NCBI RefSeq assembly: GCF_004348345.1
Contig: NZ_SMJZ01000010.1
Span: 17,364-81,363 of the forward strand
Origin: Nonomuraea longispora
GTDB lineage: Bacteria; Actinomycetota; Actinomycetes; Streptosporangiales; Streptosporangiaceae
Reading direction: 5' to 3'
Length of the DNA stretch: 64,000 nt
Each line of letters opens with the position of its first letter. Positions within the stretch are counted from its first letter, which is position 1. Of the stretch, positions 49,658 through 60,619 are shown in pieces. The notes below the pieces were generated by a model that was given only the letters and a program-made list of their open reading frames with translations, ran no database searches and was not told where the DNA came from. The position numbers were made by a program, and so were the translations under genes.

Positions 49658-51319
49658 ATGTCTCTTTCGCACGCCCAGGCCCAGGACCAGCTCACCGGCC
49701 GCGGCCAGCTGTTCGAGATCGAGGAGATCGGCGACACCGGGATCCGCACCTGGAAACACGCCCCAGGACACTTCCGCGCCCTGCTGGAGACCAGCAGGCT
49801 CCACGGCGACAAGGACTTCCTCGTCTACGAGGACGAGCACATCACGTTCGAGGAGCATTTCCGCCGCGTCGCCACCCTCGCCCACCGCCTCATCGACGAG
49901 TACGGCGTGCGCAAGGGCGACCGCGTGGCCGTGGCCATGCGCAACTACCCGGAATGGGTGGTGTCGTTCTCCGCGGCGCTCGCGGCCGGGGCCATCGCCG
50001 TGCCGCTGAACGCCTGGTGGACGGAGGCCGAGCTGGCCTACGGCGTACGCGACTCCGGAGCCAAGGTGCTGATCGCGGACGGCGAGCGCGCCGAGAGGCT
50101 GGCCTCGACCGGCGTACCGATGATCGTCACCAGGGGCGCGGCTCCGGCGGGGGCTCGCGCGTACGCGGAGGTGCTCGGCGAGGTCGCCGCCGGCGTCGAG
50201 CTCCCCGACGTCGAGCTGTCCCCCGAGGACCCCGCGACGATCTTCTACACCTCCGGCACCACGGGCAGCCCCAAGGGCGCCCTGGGCAGCCACCGCAACA
50301 TCGGCCAGTCACCGATGACCGTCGGCTACGGGCACATGCGCGCGCTCGCGATGGCCGGCAAGGACCCCGCGGCTTCGGCGGGCGTCCGCCGGGTCACCCT
50401 GCTGACCGTGCCGCTCTTCCACGTCACCGGCTCCTTCTCGGCCCTGACCACCGCCATGTTCAGCGGCGGCGGCCTGGTGCTCATGTACAAGTGGGACCCC
50501 GGGCAGGCGCTGGCCCTGATCGAGCGCGAGAGGATCACCGGGATGATCGGGGTGCCGACCAACGCCTGGCAGCTGATGTCCCACCCCGACCTCGGCACAT
50601 ACGACCTGTCGTCCCTCGCCAGCCTCGGCTACGGCGGCGCCCCCGCCCCGCCCAAGCTGCTGGAGCGCATCAGCCAGACGCTGCCCGACCGCGCTCCGTC
50701 CAACGGCTACGGCATGACCGAGACCTCGGCCCTGGCCATCGGCAACGGCGGCGCCGACTACCAGGCCAGGCCCGACAGCATCGGCCGGCCGCTGCCCGTG
50801 GTCGACGTGCGCGTGGTCGACCCGGCGGGCGGTGAGCTGCCGCCGGGCGAGGTGGGCGAGCTCTGCCTCCGCGGTCCCAACGTCATTCTGGGCTACTGGA
50901 ACAAGCCCGAGGCGACGGCGCAGACGTTCATCGACGGCTGGCTGCACACCGGCGACCTGGCCAGGATCGACGAGGAGGGCTTCGTCTACATCGTCGACCG
51001 GGCCAAGGACATGGTCATCAGAGGCGGCGAGAACGTCTACTGCGCCGAGGTGGAGGCGGCGATGTTCGAGCACCCGGCGGTGGACGACGCCGCCGTGATC
51101 GGCGTGCCGCACGACGAGCTGGGCGAGGAGGTCGGCGCGGTCATCCGCCTGTCGCCCGGCGCCTCCGTCACGGCCGGCAAGTTGCGGGCGTTCCTGGACG
51201 GCCGGATCGCCGCCTTCAAGATCCCGGCGCACATCTGGTTCCGTGAGGGCGAGCTGCCCCGCAACCCCGGCGGCAAGATCCTCAAGACCCGCCTGCGCCA
51301 GGAGATCCTGGGCGCCTGA
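49658..51319 (+). CDS. Acyl-CoA synthetase / AMP-dependent ligase (ANL family)
   Basis: A 553-residue cytoplasmic ligase that would activate a carboxylic acid as acyl-AMP and transfer it to CoA. Motifs: the P-loop FYTSGTTGSPKGALGSH (near residue 196), YGMTETSALAIG (near 349), GYWNKPEATAQTFIDGWLHT with TGDLARIDEEGFVYIVDRAK (near 413-448), and the catalytic lysine in NPGGKILKTRLRQ near the end. Length fits medium/long-chain FadD-type enzymes, but the acyl group cannot be read. GGGAG precedes the ATG. A TetR-type operator at the promoter suggests induction by a lipid-like ligand. It stands alone. Confidence 0.91.
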   Translation: MSLSHAQAQDQLTGRGQLFEIEEIGDTGIRTWKHAPGHFRALLETSRLHGDKDFLVYEDEHITFEEHFRRVATLAHRLIDEYGVRKGDRVAVAMRNYPEWVVSFSAALAAGAIAVPLNAWWTEAELAYGVRDSGAKVLIADGERAERLASTGVPMIVTRGAAPAGARAYAEVLGEVAAGVELPDVELSPEDPATIFYTSGTTGSPKGALGSHRNIGQSPMTVGYGHMRALAMAGKDPAASAGVRRVTLLTVPLFHVTGSFSALTTAMFSGGGLVLMYKWDPGQALALIERERITGMIGVPTNAWQLMSHPDLGTYDLSSLASLGYGGAPAPPKLLERISQTLPDRAPSNGYGMTETSALAIGNGGADYQARPDSIGRPLPVVDVRVVDPAGGELPPGEVGELCLRGPNVILGYWNKPEATAQTFIDGWLHTGDLARIDEEGFVYIVDRAKDMVIRGGENVYCAEVEAAMFEHPAVDDAAVIGVPHDELGEEVGAVIRLSPGASVTAGKLRAFLDGRIAAFKIPAHIWFREGELPRNPGGKILKTRLRQEILGA

Positions 51320-51323
51320 CCGT

Positions 51324-51500
51324 CCGCCCTCTCCGGAGGCGGCCGGGCGCATGTGCCCGTCGTCACAGAACCGGCGTTCACGCAGGTGGCGCCGCCTTTC
51401 CCCGGCTCACTGGCGGGCCCGCTTACCTCGCGCGTAATCGCGGCCCCTATCCCGTGGCTGACATCGTTCAGGTGTCGCACCGACCACCGGAGGAGCCGAG
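51324..51500. other. Intergenic region after the ligase gene
   Basis: A small hairpin CCGCC (51324-51328) with GGCGG (51338-51342) may terminate the ligase transcript. GGAGG (51490) is the ribosome binding site for the next gene. Nothing else is evident. Confidence 0.45.
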
Positions 51501-51719
51501 ATGACCGCTGTGACCATCGCCGGCGACCGGACGACGTTCCCGCGACGCGCACTGGCCGCCGACGCGGTCGTCACCGGCGCCAACGGGCTGGTCCACCTGG
51601 CCGCCGCCGCACCTGTGGGCGCGCTGCTCGGCCCCGGCGCGACTCTGCTGCGCGGGGCCGGCGCCTTCCTCCTCGTGTACGGCGCCGCCGTCGCCCTGCT
51701 GCCCCGCACCACCACCTGA
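51501..51719 (+). CDS. Small membrane protein, probably a truncated four-span protein
   Basis: A 72-residue protein with two hydrophobic segments (AADAVVTGANGLVHLAAAAPVG and LLRGAGAFLLVYGAAVALL). It resembles the first half of an actinobacterial integral membrane family of about 130 residues that I recall with four spans; here it stops right after the second span (LPRTTT). The next gene starts 15 bp later with its own ribosome binding site (AAGGAGAG). Truncation by deletion is therefore likely, although a genuine two-span form cannot be excluded. GGAGGAGCCGAG precedes the ATG. Confidence 0.6.
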   Translation: MTAVTIAGDRTTFPRRALAADAVVTGANGLVHLAAAAPVGALLGPGATLLRGAGAFLLVYGAAVALLPRTTT

Positions 51720-51734
51720 CCCAAGGAGAGAACG

Positions 51735-52088
51735 ATGACCCTCGTGGAACGTTACGTCGCCGCCTGGAACGAGACCGACCCGCAGGCCCGCGCCAGCGCC
51801 GTGGCCGAGCTGTGGACCGAGGACGCCACGTACACCGACCCGCTCGCCGACGTGGCCGGGCACGCCGGGATCGCCGCCGTGATCGAAGGCGCGCAGGGCA
51901 TGTTCCCCGGCCTGGTGTTCAGGCCCGGCGAACTGTACGATGCCCACCGCCACCTCGCCCGCTTCACCTGGCACCTCGGCTCCGCGGACGACGACGAGCC
52001 GGTGGCGACCGGCTACGACGTGGTGGAACTGGCCGAGGACGGCCGGATCCGCAAGGTGCTCGGCTTCCTCGACAAGGCGCCCGCCTGA
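51735..52088 (+). CDS. SnoaL/NTF2-like family protein
   Basis: A 117-residue single-domain protein of the SnoaL-like fold: VERYVAAWNETDPQARASAV at the start, ELWTEDATYTDPLADVAGHA in the middle and VVELAEDGRIRKVLGFLD at the end. Such proteins are small enzymes or binding proteins with a cone-shaped pocket; the reaction is not known. AAGGAGAGA precedes the ATG. It is probably cotranscribed with the truncated membrane protein gene. Confidence 0.88.
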   Translation: MTLVERYVAAWNETDPQARASAVAELWTEDATYTDPLADVAGHAGIAAVIEGAQGMFPGLVFRPGELYDAHRHLARFTWHLGSADDDEPVATGYDVVELAEDGRIRKVLGFLDKAPA

Positions 52089-52103
52089 CCCGCGCCCCTT
52101 ACC

Positions 52104-52138
52104 CGGAAGGCCCCCGGCCTCGTGCCGGAGGCCTTCCG
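52104..52138. terminator. Hairpin terminator after the SnoaL-like gene
   Basis: CGGAAGGCC (52104-52112) pairs with GGCCTTCCG (52130-52138), extended inward by CCGGC (52114-52118) and GCCGG (52124-52128). It begins 15 bp after the stop codon. Confidence 0.72.
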
Positions 52139-52208
52139 CGTGCCCCATGCGGGCCGGGCCCGGAAACAGATTGCCCTGGCCGGGACACGCGCCGGACAAT
52201 GGCCTGTC

Positions 52209-52355
52209 GTGCCCGCTGGAGTGAAACGCCTGCTTCGTCACCTCGCCGTCGGGCTGGTGAGCCTGGCCGAGTTCGTCCCGACGGTGGTGTGCGGCCTGTG
52301 GGGCGGGGCCATCGCGGACGCGTACGACCGCCGCACGGTCGTCCTGTGGAGCGAG
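52209..52355 (+). pseudogene. Remnant of an MFS transporter gene
   Basis: An open stretch encodes AVGLVSLAEFVPTVVCGLWG followed by GAIADAYDRRTVVLWSE, which matches one transmembrane segment plus the conserved cytoplasmic motif A (G-x3-D-x2-[D]RR) of EntS-like MFS exporters. Both the upstream part (first span) and everything after LWSE are missing; the frame continues into unrelated Arg/Pro-rich sequence. A functional protein is not possible. It is one of three fragments in 51.5-53.0 kb. Confidence 0.72.
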
Positions 52356-52392
52356 CCCTCGCGGAAGGGACCCGCAGGGAAGCGTCGGCGGC

Positions 52393-52626
52393 TCAGCCCG
52401 CCTCCCGCCACCCGTCGTAGCGTTCGACCAGCTCGTCCACCTTGGCGAGCGCGCCGCCGTCCAGCCCTTCGACCACGACCAGCCACTGGGCGTCCTCGGC
52501 GTCGTCCTCTCCGGCCAGCGTCTCACGCACCACCCGCGGCGCCCCGAGCGCGGGGAACCACTCCCCCAGCGTCTCGGCGACCTCCTCCGCGTCGTCACGC
52601 TCACCGAACACCAGAAGCACACTCAT
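52393..52626 (-). CDS. Small hypothetical protein
   Basis: A 77-residue acidic protein starting MSVLLVFGERDDAEEVAETL, followed by LGEWFPALGAPRVV and WLVVVEGLDGGALAKVDELV. The alternating strand/helix pattern suggests a small alpha/beta domain of ferredoxin-like size. I do not recognise a family. ATG at 52626 is preceded by a weak GGAAA; an upstream in-frame start at 52644 is possible. It is the only gene on the minus strand between the two remnants. The coherent amino-acid composition supports it as real. Confidence 0.6.
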   Translation of the reverse strand: MSVLLVFGERDDAEEVAETLGEWFPALGAPRVVRETLAGEDDAEDAQWLVVVEGLDGGALAKVDELVERYDGWREAG

Positions 52627-52694
52627 ACGGCGATTTTCCAACACCCGCCGTCCCCGCGAGCCGATCCGCTAGCGTGTGAGGCCGATCGCCGAGC

Positions 52695-53015
52695 GTGAGG
52701 ACACTCCGTGGCGGACCACGGTCACCGAGGTGGTGGATCGTCCCGGTTCCGGGGGTCATCCCGCCTCCACAGGGCTTCGCCGCAGAGGACCTCGATCGCC
52801 TTCCCCATCTGCCCCCGCACACGGAACTGGTGGACGGACGGCTCGTCGTCGCAGGCACCCGAGCCTCCTTCCCCATGCGCGTCCTCTCGCTTCTCGAAAG
52901 CGAAGTGCGCCGCGCGGCACCGGCGGATCTCAGGGTGCGCCGCGAGACGAGCGTCGTCCTCGCCAACGGCCAACGCCCGGAGCCGGACGAGATCGCACCT
53001 CTCCAGTCCCCGTAG
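52695..53015 (+). pseudogene. Truncated Uma2-family (restriction-endonuclease-like) gene
   Basis: The frame contains the N-terminal half of a Uma2/DUF820 protein: GFAAEDLDRLPHLPPHTELV, DGRLVVAGTRASF, MRVLSLLESEVRRAAPADLR and QRPEPDEI. Full-length members have about 190 residues and their nuclease residues lie beyond the PEPD motif; here the frame ends seven residues later. The first 24 residues are not family-like. It is most likely a decayed gene. Confidence 0.7.
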
Positions 53016-53039
53016 CCAGGTCACAGCGCCCGCAGCGGA

Positions 53040-53073
53040 AAGGGCCGGTACGGCGCTCGCCGTACCGGCCCTT
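53040..53073. terminator. Strong hairpin terminator after pheT
   Basis: AAGGGCCGGTACGG (53040-53053) pairs perfectly over 14 bp with CCGTACCGGCCCTT (53060-53073), with a 6-base loop. It starts 11 bp beyond the pheT stop codon (minus strand) and the AA/TT ends make it usable from both sides. Confidence 0.85.
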
Positions 53074-53084
53074 CGCGAGGAGAG

Positions 53085-55639
53085 TCAGCCGCCGCGGAGC
53101 TGGGCGCCCACCCGGTCGGCCGCCAGCGCCACCGCCGCGTCCCTGGCCGCGGTCGTCTCCTCGGCCGTCAGCGTACGGTCGGGGGCGCGGAAGCGCATCG
53201 AGTAGGCGAGCGACTTGTTGCCCTCGCCCACCTGCGAGCCTTCGTAGACGTCGAACAGCCGGATCGACTCCAGCAGCTCACCCGCGCCGTCACGCAGAGC
53301 CGCCTCGACGTCGGCCACCGGCGTGAAGTCGGGCACGATCAGCGCGACGTCCTGGGTGGCCACCGGATAGGCGGAGACGGGAGGCGCCTCGACCGGGCCC
53401 GGCATTGCCGCTTCGAGCCGCGACAGCTCCAGCTCCATCGCCGACGTACGGGCCGGCAGCCCGTAGGCCTCGATGACCCGCGGGTGCAGCTCGCCGGCGT
53501 GCCCCACCAGCGTGTCGCCGAGGTAGAGGGCCGCGCACCGGCCGGGGTGCCACGGCTCGTGCTGGTCGGCGCTGATGGACAGCTCCGCCCGCGCCTCGGC
53601 CGCCACCAGCCGGGCGGCCTGCACCACGTCGGCCCAGCAGGCCTGCCGGCCCGCGCCCCACCAGCCGGACCGCTCGAACTCGCCGGTCAGCACGACCGCG
53701 ACGCGCAGTGGCTGGTCGGGCAGCACCGCCTCGATCGAGGCGAGCTCCTCAGCCGTCGGCCGGCGCTCCACCCCGAGCACCGGCGCCACCTCGGGGGCGC
53801 CTTCGCGCGGCCGGTAGACCGGCCCGCTCTCGAACAGGGCCACGTCGGCGAACCCGCGTCCCACGTTGCGTACCAGGGCCTTGAGCAGGCCCGGCAGCAG
53901 CGTCGTGCGCATCAGCGGCTCGTCTTCCGACAGCGGGTTGGCCAGCCGCATGGCGTTGCGGCGGGCGTCGTCGGCAGGCAGCTGCAGGTGGTCGAAGTCG
54001 GCGGCGCTGATGAACGGGTAGTTGAGCACCTCGGCGTAGCCGCCGTCGGCCAGCGCCCTGCCCACCCGCCGGCGCAGCCGCTGCCCCTCGGTGAGCCCGG
54101 CGCCGGCCGGGGCGGAGGGCAGCATCGACGGCAGGTTCTCATAGCCCTCCAACCGGATGACCTCTTCGGCAAGGTCGTTGGGGTCGGTGAGGTCGGGCCG
54201 CCACGACGGCGGCGTCACCGTGATCATGTCGTCGCCGGTGACGGCCAGCTTGGCCGCCAGCTCACCGCCGGTCACGACCCCGGTCGGGTCGACGCCGCCC
54301 TGGCGCACGGCCGCGTCGTCACCGTCGACGACGACGCAGCCGATCTGCCGCAGCCGCGCGACCACGGTCTCCTTGGAGTAGGTGGCGCCGGCCACGGCCC
54401 CGGGGTAGCCCGACGGGATCGCGACGCGCGCAGGCGACACCTCGACCTCGGCGTGCGTCACGCCCGGCTGGACGGTGGCGCCGCCCAGCTCGGCCAGCAA
54501 TTGCACGGCCCGCCACGAGGCGACGAGCGGCAGCTCCCGGTCGACGCCGCGCTCGAACCGTTTGGACGCCTCCGACACGAGCCCGTGCCTGCGGGACTCG
54601 CGGGAGATGCCGGTCGCGGAGAAGTGGGCCGCCTCGATGACGATGTCGGTCGAGCCGTCTGAGATCTCGGTCTCCAGGCCGCCCATCGTGCCCGCCATCG
54701 AGATCGGCCCCGACTGGTCGGTGATGAGGATGTCGTCGGGGTCGAGCTCGCGCACCACGTGGTCGAGCGTCTCCAGCCGCTCACCGGGCTGTGCCCTGCG
54801 GACCACGATCTCGCCGCTGAGCTTGGCCCGGTCGAACGCGTGCAACGGCTGACCGAGCTCCAGCATCAGGTAGTTGGTGATGTCGACGGCCAGCGACACG
54901 GGACGCATGCCGGCCCGCGCCAGGCGTACGCGCATCGAGAGCGGAGTCTGTGCGCCGGGGTCGAAGCCGCGCACCTCGCGCAGCACGAACCGGTCGCACG
55001 CCGTCGGGTCGGCGATGGAGGCCGACCACGACGGCCCGCTCTCGGCGGGCGGCTCGACGTCCGCGGGGTCGCGGAAGGCCAGCCCGAACGCCGTGGCCGC
55101 CTCGCGCGCCACGCCGCGGATCGACAGCGCGTAGCCGATGTCGGGCGTGATCTCCAGCTCGATCACCTCGTCGCGCAGGCCGAGCAGCTCGACCACGTCG
55201 CCGCCGATCGGGGTGTCGGCCGGCAGCACCATGATGCCGTGGTGGTCGTCGCCGAGCCCGAGCTCGCGCTCGGAGCAGATCATGCCCTCGGACATGCGCC
55301 CGTACGTCTTGCGCGCCCCGACCTCGAACCCGCCCGGCAGCACCCCTCCGGGCAGCACGACGGGCACCCGGTCACCGGCGGCGAAGTTGGTGGCGCCGCA
55401 GACGATCTCGCGCGGCGTCGCCTCGCCCGTCTCGACCGTGCAGTGCCTGATCGGCTTCTTGAAACCGGTCAGCTCCTCGATCGTGAGCACCTCGCCGACC
55501 ACGACGTTCTTGACGTCGTGGCCGTGGGAGGTGATCGACTCGAGCTTCAGCCCGGCGGCCGTGAGCTTGTCGGCCACCTCGTGGGCGGTGACCGCCGGGA
55601 GATCGGCATACTCCCGCAGCCAGGAAAGCGGGACCTTCA

Positions 55640-55640
<1 letters not shown>
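53085..55640 (-). CDS. pheT: Phenylalanyl-tRNA synthetase beta subunit
   Basis: An 851-residue subunit of the (alpha-beta)2 enzyme that charges tRNA-Phe. Order of domains: the short start KVPLSWLREYADLP, the EMAP/tRNA-binding domain (residues about 40-150, with VVVGEVLTIEEL and SEGMICSERELGLG), B3/4 editing domain (about 210-370), B5 domain (about 405-500), the catalytic-like domain (from about 510) and the C-terminal anticodon-binding domain (YPVATQDVALIVPD, then SLAYSMRFRAPDRTLTAEE). ATG at 55640 shares a base with the pheS stop codon (TGATG). Full length. Confidence 0.97.
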
Positions 55641-57902
<2,262 letters not shown>

Positions 57903-57952
57903 GACCTCGCCTCCTCCGCCTACATCGCCGACAATAGCGGGTTTCCCGCCGC

Positions 57953-58756
57953 CTAGGGCACTCGCTGAGCCCTGGCGGAAGAGTAAAGGCACACCGCCGC
58001 CGCGGTGGCCAGGTTGAGACTTTCAGCCTGTCCGTAGATGGGCACGCGCACCACGTCGTCCGCCTCGGCGAGGACGTCCTCCGGCAGACCCCAGGCCTCG
58101 TTGCCGAAGATCCACGCGGTGGGGCCGGACAGGTCGACGTCGTCGAGCGTGTGCTTGCCCGTGCCGTCGGCCGCCAGCACGCGCAGCCCCCGCTCCTTGA
58201 GATGACGCACGGCGGCGCCGACCGGTGCACCGATGACGACGGGAAGATGGAAAAGACTGCCCGCGCTGGCGCGTACGCACTTGCCGTTGTACGGGTCGAC
58301 GGAGGCGTCGGTGAAGATCACCGTGTCGGCTCCCGCGGCGTCGGCCGCGCGCATGACGGTGCCGGCGTTGCCCGGGTCGCGCACGTGCGCGAGCAGCGCG
58401 ACCAGGCGCGGCGTACCCTCCAGCGCCTGCTCCAGAGGGACGTGCACCAGCCCGCAGACCGCCACCAGGCCCTGCGGGGTCATGGTCTGGGAGAGCTCGG
58501 ACATGACCTCACCGCTGGCCCGGTGCACGGGGACGCCCTTGAGGGTGGCCTCGGTGATCAGTTCGGGGTGGCGCAACTCGGCCTCGGCCGTGCTGAACAG
58601 CTCGATGGGCACGCCGTCGAGCTTGAGCGCCTCGCGTACGGCCTGCGGCCCTTCGGCCAGGAACCTACGGTCCTGCTCCCTGAAGGCCCGTTTGGTGAGC
58701 CGCCTGGCCGCTTTGACCCTCGGCGACCGTACATTGGTCAGCTCGGACCCCGCCAT
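57953..58756 (-). CDS. TrmH/SpoU-family RNA 2'-O-methyltransferase
   Basis: A 267-residue SPOUT methyltransferase, probably acting on 23S rRNA or tRNA ribose with S-adenosylmethionine. The N-terminal L30e-like substrate domain covers about residues 1-100 (VKAARRLTKRAFREQDRRFL). Knot motifs: LLAHVRDPGNAGTVMRAADA (motif 1, near 121), WIFGNEAWGLPEDVL (motif 2, near 216) and VPIYGQAESLNLATAAAVCL (motif 3, near 238). ATG at 58756 follows GGGGAAG. It precedes the kinase and pheS genes in the same direction. Confidence 0.94.
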   Translation of the reverse strand: MAGSELTNVRSPRVKAARRLTKRAFREQDRRFLAEGPQAVREALKLDGVPIELFSTAEAELRHPELITEATLKGVPVHRASGEVMSELSQTMTPQGLVAVCGLVHVPLEQALEGTPRLVALLAHVRDPGNAGTVMRAADAAGADTVIFTDASVDPYNGKCVRASAGSLFHLPVVIGAPVGAAVRHLKERGLRVLAADGTGKHTLDDVDLSGPTAWIFGNEAWGLPEDVLAEADDVVRVPIYGQAESLNLATAAAVCLYSSARAQRVP

Positions 58757-58847
58757 GCTTCCCCACGCCCCTTGCCCGCATCCGATGGACCGCCTGCCAC
58801 AGCGCGCCGCGGTCACGCCGACGCGTGACGTGGCCGGCTACAGCAAA

Positions 58848-58871
58848 GGGCCCACCGTCATCGGTGGGCCC
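58848..58871 (-). terminator. Terminator of the infC-rpmI-rplT operon
   Basis: GGGCCCACCG (58848-58857) and CGGTGGGCCC (58862-58871) form a 10-bp perfect stem with a 4-base loop. On the minus strand it is followed by TTTGCTG. It starts 18 bp after the rplT stop codon. Confidence 0.85.
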
Positions 58872-58888
58872 TCGTTCAAGCAACCGCC

Positions 58889-59272
58889 TCAGCCCGCGGC
58901 CGGAGCGTTCACGTCGGCCGGGAGCGCCTTCTTGGCGGCCTCCACGAGCGTGGCGAAGGTCTGGCTGTCGTTGACCGCGAGGTCGGCGAGGATCTTGCGG
59001 TCGACCTCGATGTTGGCCAGGCGCAGACCCTGGATGAGGCGGTTGTAGGTCAGGCCGTTCTGGCGGGCGGCGGCGTTGATCCGCTGAATCCACAGACGGC
59101 GGAACGCACCCTTGCGGTCCTTGCGGTCCCGGTAGGCGTACGTCATCGAATGGAGCATCTGCTCCTTGGCCTTGCGGTAGAGACGCGACCGCTGGCCACG
59201 GTAACCGCTCGCCCTCTCGAGGACGACCTTGCGCTTCTTCTTGGCGTTGAGCGCCCGCTTCACGCGTGCCAT
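58889..59272 (-). CDS. rplT: 50S ribosomal protein L20
   Basis: A 127-residue ribosomal protein that helps to assemble the large subunit. It begins [20 protein letters not shown], with the family's basic N-terminal extension, and contains [36 protein letters not shown] and [20 protein letters not shown]. Length is normal. It is 24 bp downstream of rpmI. Confidence 0.98.
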   Translation of the reverse strand: MARVKRALNAKKKRKVVLERASGYRGQRSRLYRKAKEQMLHSMTYAYRDRKDRKGAFRRLWIQRINAAARQNGLTYNRLIQGLRLANIEVDRKILADLAVNDSQTFATLVEAAKKALPADVNAPAAG

Positions 59273-59296
59273 GATTCTTCTCCCCGGGGGTTCGCG

Positions 59297-59491
59297 CTAC
59301 TTGGCGAGCAGCTTCTTGATCTTCTTGTTGTCGGCGTCGGAAAGGACGACCTCGTTCTTGAGACGGCGCGTCAACGTGGACGACTTCCACTCGTTGTAGT
59401 GCGCGCGATTGGCACGGCGACGCTTGATCTTGCCGGTGCCGGTGAGCCGGAACCGCTTCTTCGCACCGCTGTGCGTCTTCATCTTCGGCAT
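59297..59491 (-). CDS. rpmI: 50S ribosomal protein L35
   Basis: A 64-residue basic ribosomal protein: [20 protein letters not shown], then [15 protein letters not shown] and KIKKLLAK at the end. Length and composition are normal. GAGGAGAG precedes the ATG. It lies between infC (125 bp upstream) and rplT. Confidence 0.98.
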   Translation of the reverse strand: MPKMKTHSGAKKRFRLTGTGKIKRRRANRAHYNEWKSSTLTRRLKNEVVLSDADNKKIKKLLAK

Positions 59492-59616
59492 GTCGCCGTC
59501 TCTCCTCGTTTCGGTCGTGCCGCTGGCCGGGCCGGTGCTGGCCGACCCGGTCGCGGCGTCTTCGTCTGCCGGTGGCTTGGCTGGGGTCGCGTTGTAAGGC
59601 TAACCCCAACTGCGGG

Positions 59617-60204
59617 TCACGCTTCCTGTATGGAAGGCTCCTCGCCGCCACGCTGTGCCTTGGCTGCGGCCTTTTCGGCCTTGGCCTCGGCCTTCTTCTT
59701 GTGCGGACCGATCACCATGATCATGTTACGGCCGTCCTGCTTGGCGTGGGACTCCACGAAGCCGAGCTCCTGGACGTCGTCCGCCAGCCGCTGCAGCAGC
59801 CGGAAGCCGAGCTCCGGCCGGGACTGCTCGCGCCCCCGGAACATGATCGTGACTTTGACCTTGTCTCCCGCCTTGAGGAACCGCACCACGTGACCCTTCT
59901 TGGTCTCGTAGTCGTGCGGGTCGATCTTCGGCCGGAGCTTGATCTCCTTGATGATCGTGTGCGCCTGATTCTTGCGCGCCTCGCGCGCCTTCATCGCGGA
60001 CTCGTACTTGAACTTGCCGTAGTCCATGAGCTTGCACACGGGCGGTCGAGCCGTTGCCGCGACCTCGACGAGGTCGAGGTCGGCTTCCTGGGCGAGCTTC
60101 AGCGCATCGTGAATCGAGACGATGCCTACCTGCTCGCCGTTCGGGCCCACGAGGCGCACCTCGGGAACTCGGATACGCTCGTTGATGCGGGGCTCAGTGC
60201 TGAT
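59617..60204 (-). CDS. infC: Translation initiation factor IF-3 with ATC start codon
   Basis: A 195-residue IF-3. The N-domain starts [20 protein letters not shown] and the linker and C-domain follow ([20 protein letters not shown], then [20 protein letters not shown]). No ATG, GTG or TTG fits the conserved start. The only good one is ATC at 60204, with AGGAGG 4 bases upstream. infC is the classic gene with a rare AUU/AUC start, through which IF-3 represses its own synthesis. The basic, Ala/Lys-rich tail after about residue 175 is an actinobacterial extension. It heads the operon with rpmI and rplT. Confidence 0.97.
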   Translation of the reverse strand: MSTEPRINERIRVPEVRLVGPNGEQVGIVSIHDALKLAQEADLDLVEVAATARPPVCKLMDYGKFKYESAMKAREARKNQAHTIIKEIKLRPKIDPHDYETKKGHVVRFLKAGDKVKVTIMFRGREQSRPELGFRLLQRLADDVQELGFVESHAKQDGRNMIMVIGPHKKKAEAKAEKAAAKAQRGGEEPSIQEA

Positions 60205-60278
60205 GGGGCCTCCTAGGTTTGCGATCCCTACGTGCTCGTCGTGCCGGGAGCCCCTCGCGCTCGCGGCGAACGCGAAAA

Positions 60279-60328
60279 GCCCCGCACGTCGCGCATGCGG
60301 GGCCACTGAGCTCTGTGGCGTCGTGGCC
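60279..60328 (-). promoter_or_regulatory. Probable attenuator in the infC leader
   Basis: On the minus strand GCCCCGCA (60303-60296) and TGCGGGGC (60286-60279) form an 8-bp stem followed by TTTTCG, a terminator-like hairpin 75 bp ahead of the infC start codon. Upstream, GGCCAC (60328-60323) can pair with GTGGCC (60306-60301). Both hairpins use bases 60301-60303, so they exclude each other, as in an antiterminator/terminator pair. Confidence 0.6.
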
Positions 60329-60619
60329 TGCGAGCTCCCCGGAGTAGTCCGGCGTGATCCTGGACCCGGCCGCCTTTCGGTGACTCAGGTGGGAGGGAGA
60401 CCTCCGCTTGCGCGTCCAGCAAGGCATGCCGGACCGATCAGAGAGCTACATTACCACAACCACGGCGGCTCCCAGAATCATCCCGGCCGGCCATCGCCTG
60501 CCGGTAAACATCTACCCAGCAATGGCCATACGACCACGACAGCCTCGTGACCGGGTGCCTGACCGGTCCGGCTTCGTGCCCCGATTCCGGGCGATGCCGC
60601 GCCCCACCTGTCGTGACGG
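60305..60619. promoter_or_regulatory. infC leader and promoter region, aroE-infC gap
   Basis: An extended minus-10, TGGTAATGT on the minus strand (TAATGT at 60453-60448), is the only AT-rich promoter-like element and would give a leader of about 235 bases before infC. No matching minus-35 is visible. A short open frame on the minus strand starting with ATG at 60297 (22 codons, [15 protein letters not shown]) begins inside the terminator hairpin and ends just before the infC ribosome binding site; it may be a leader peptide or chance. The remaining part up to the aroE stop shows nothing. Confidence 0.4.

Noticed and set aside
49658..52088. Acyl-CoA synthetase plus SnoaL-like protein as start of a polyketide gene cluster
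   Set aside because: No ketosynthase, acyl carrier protein or tailoring enzymes nearby; the genes have separate promoters and a hairpin between them.
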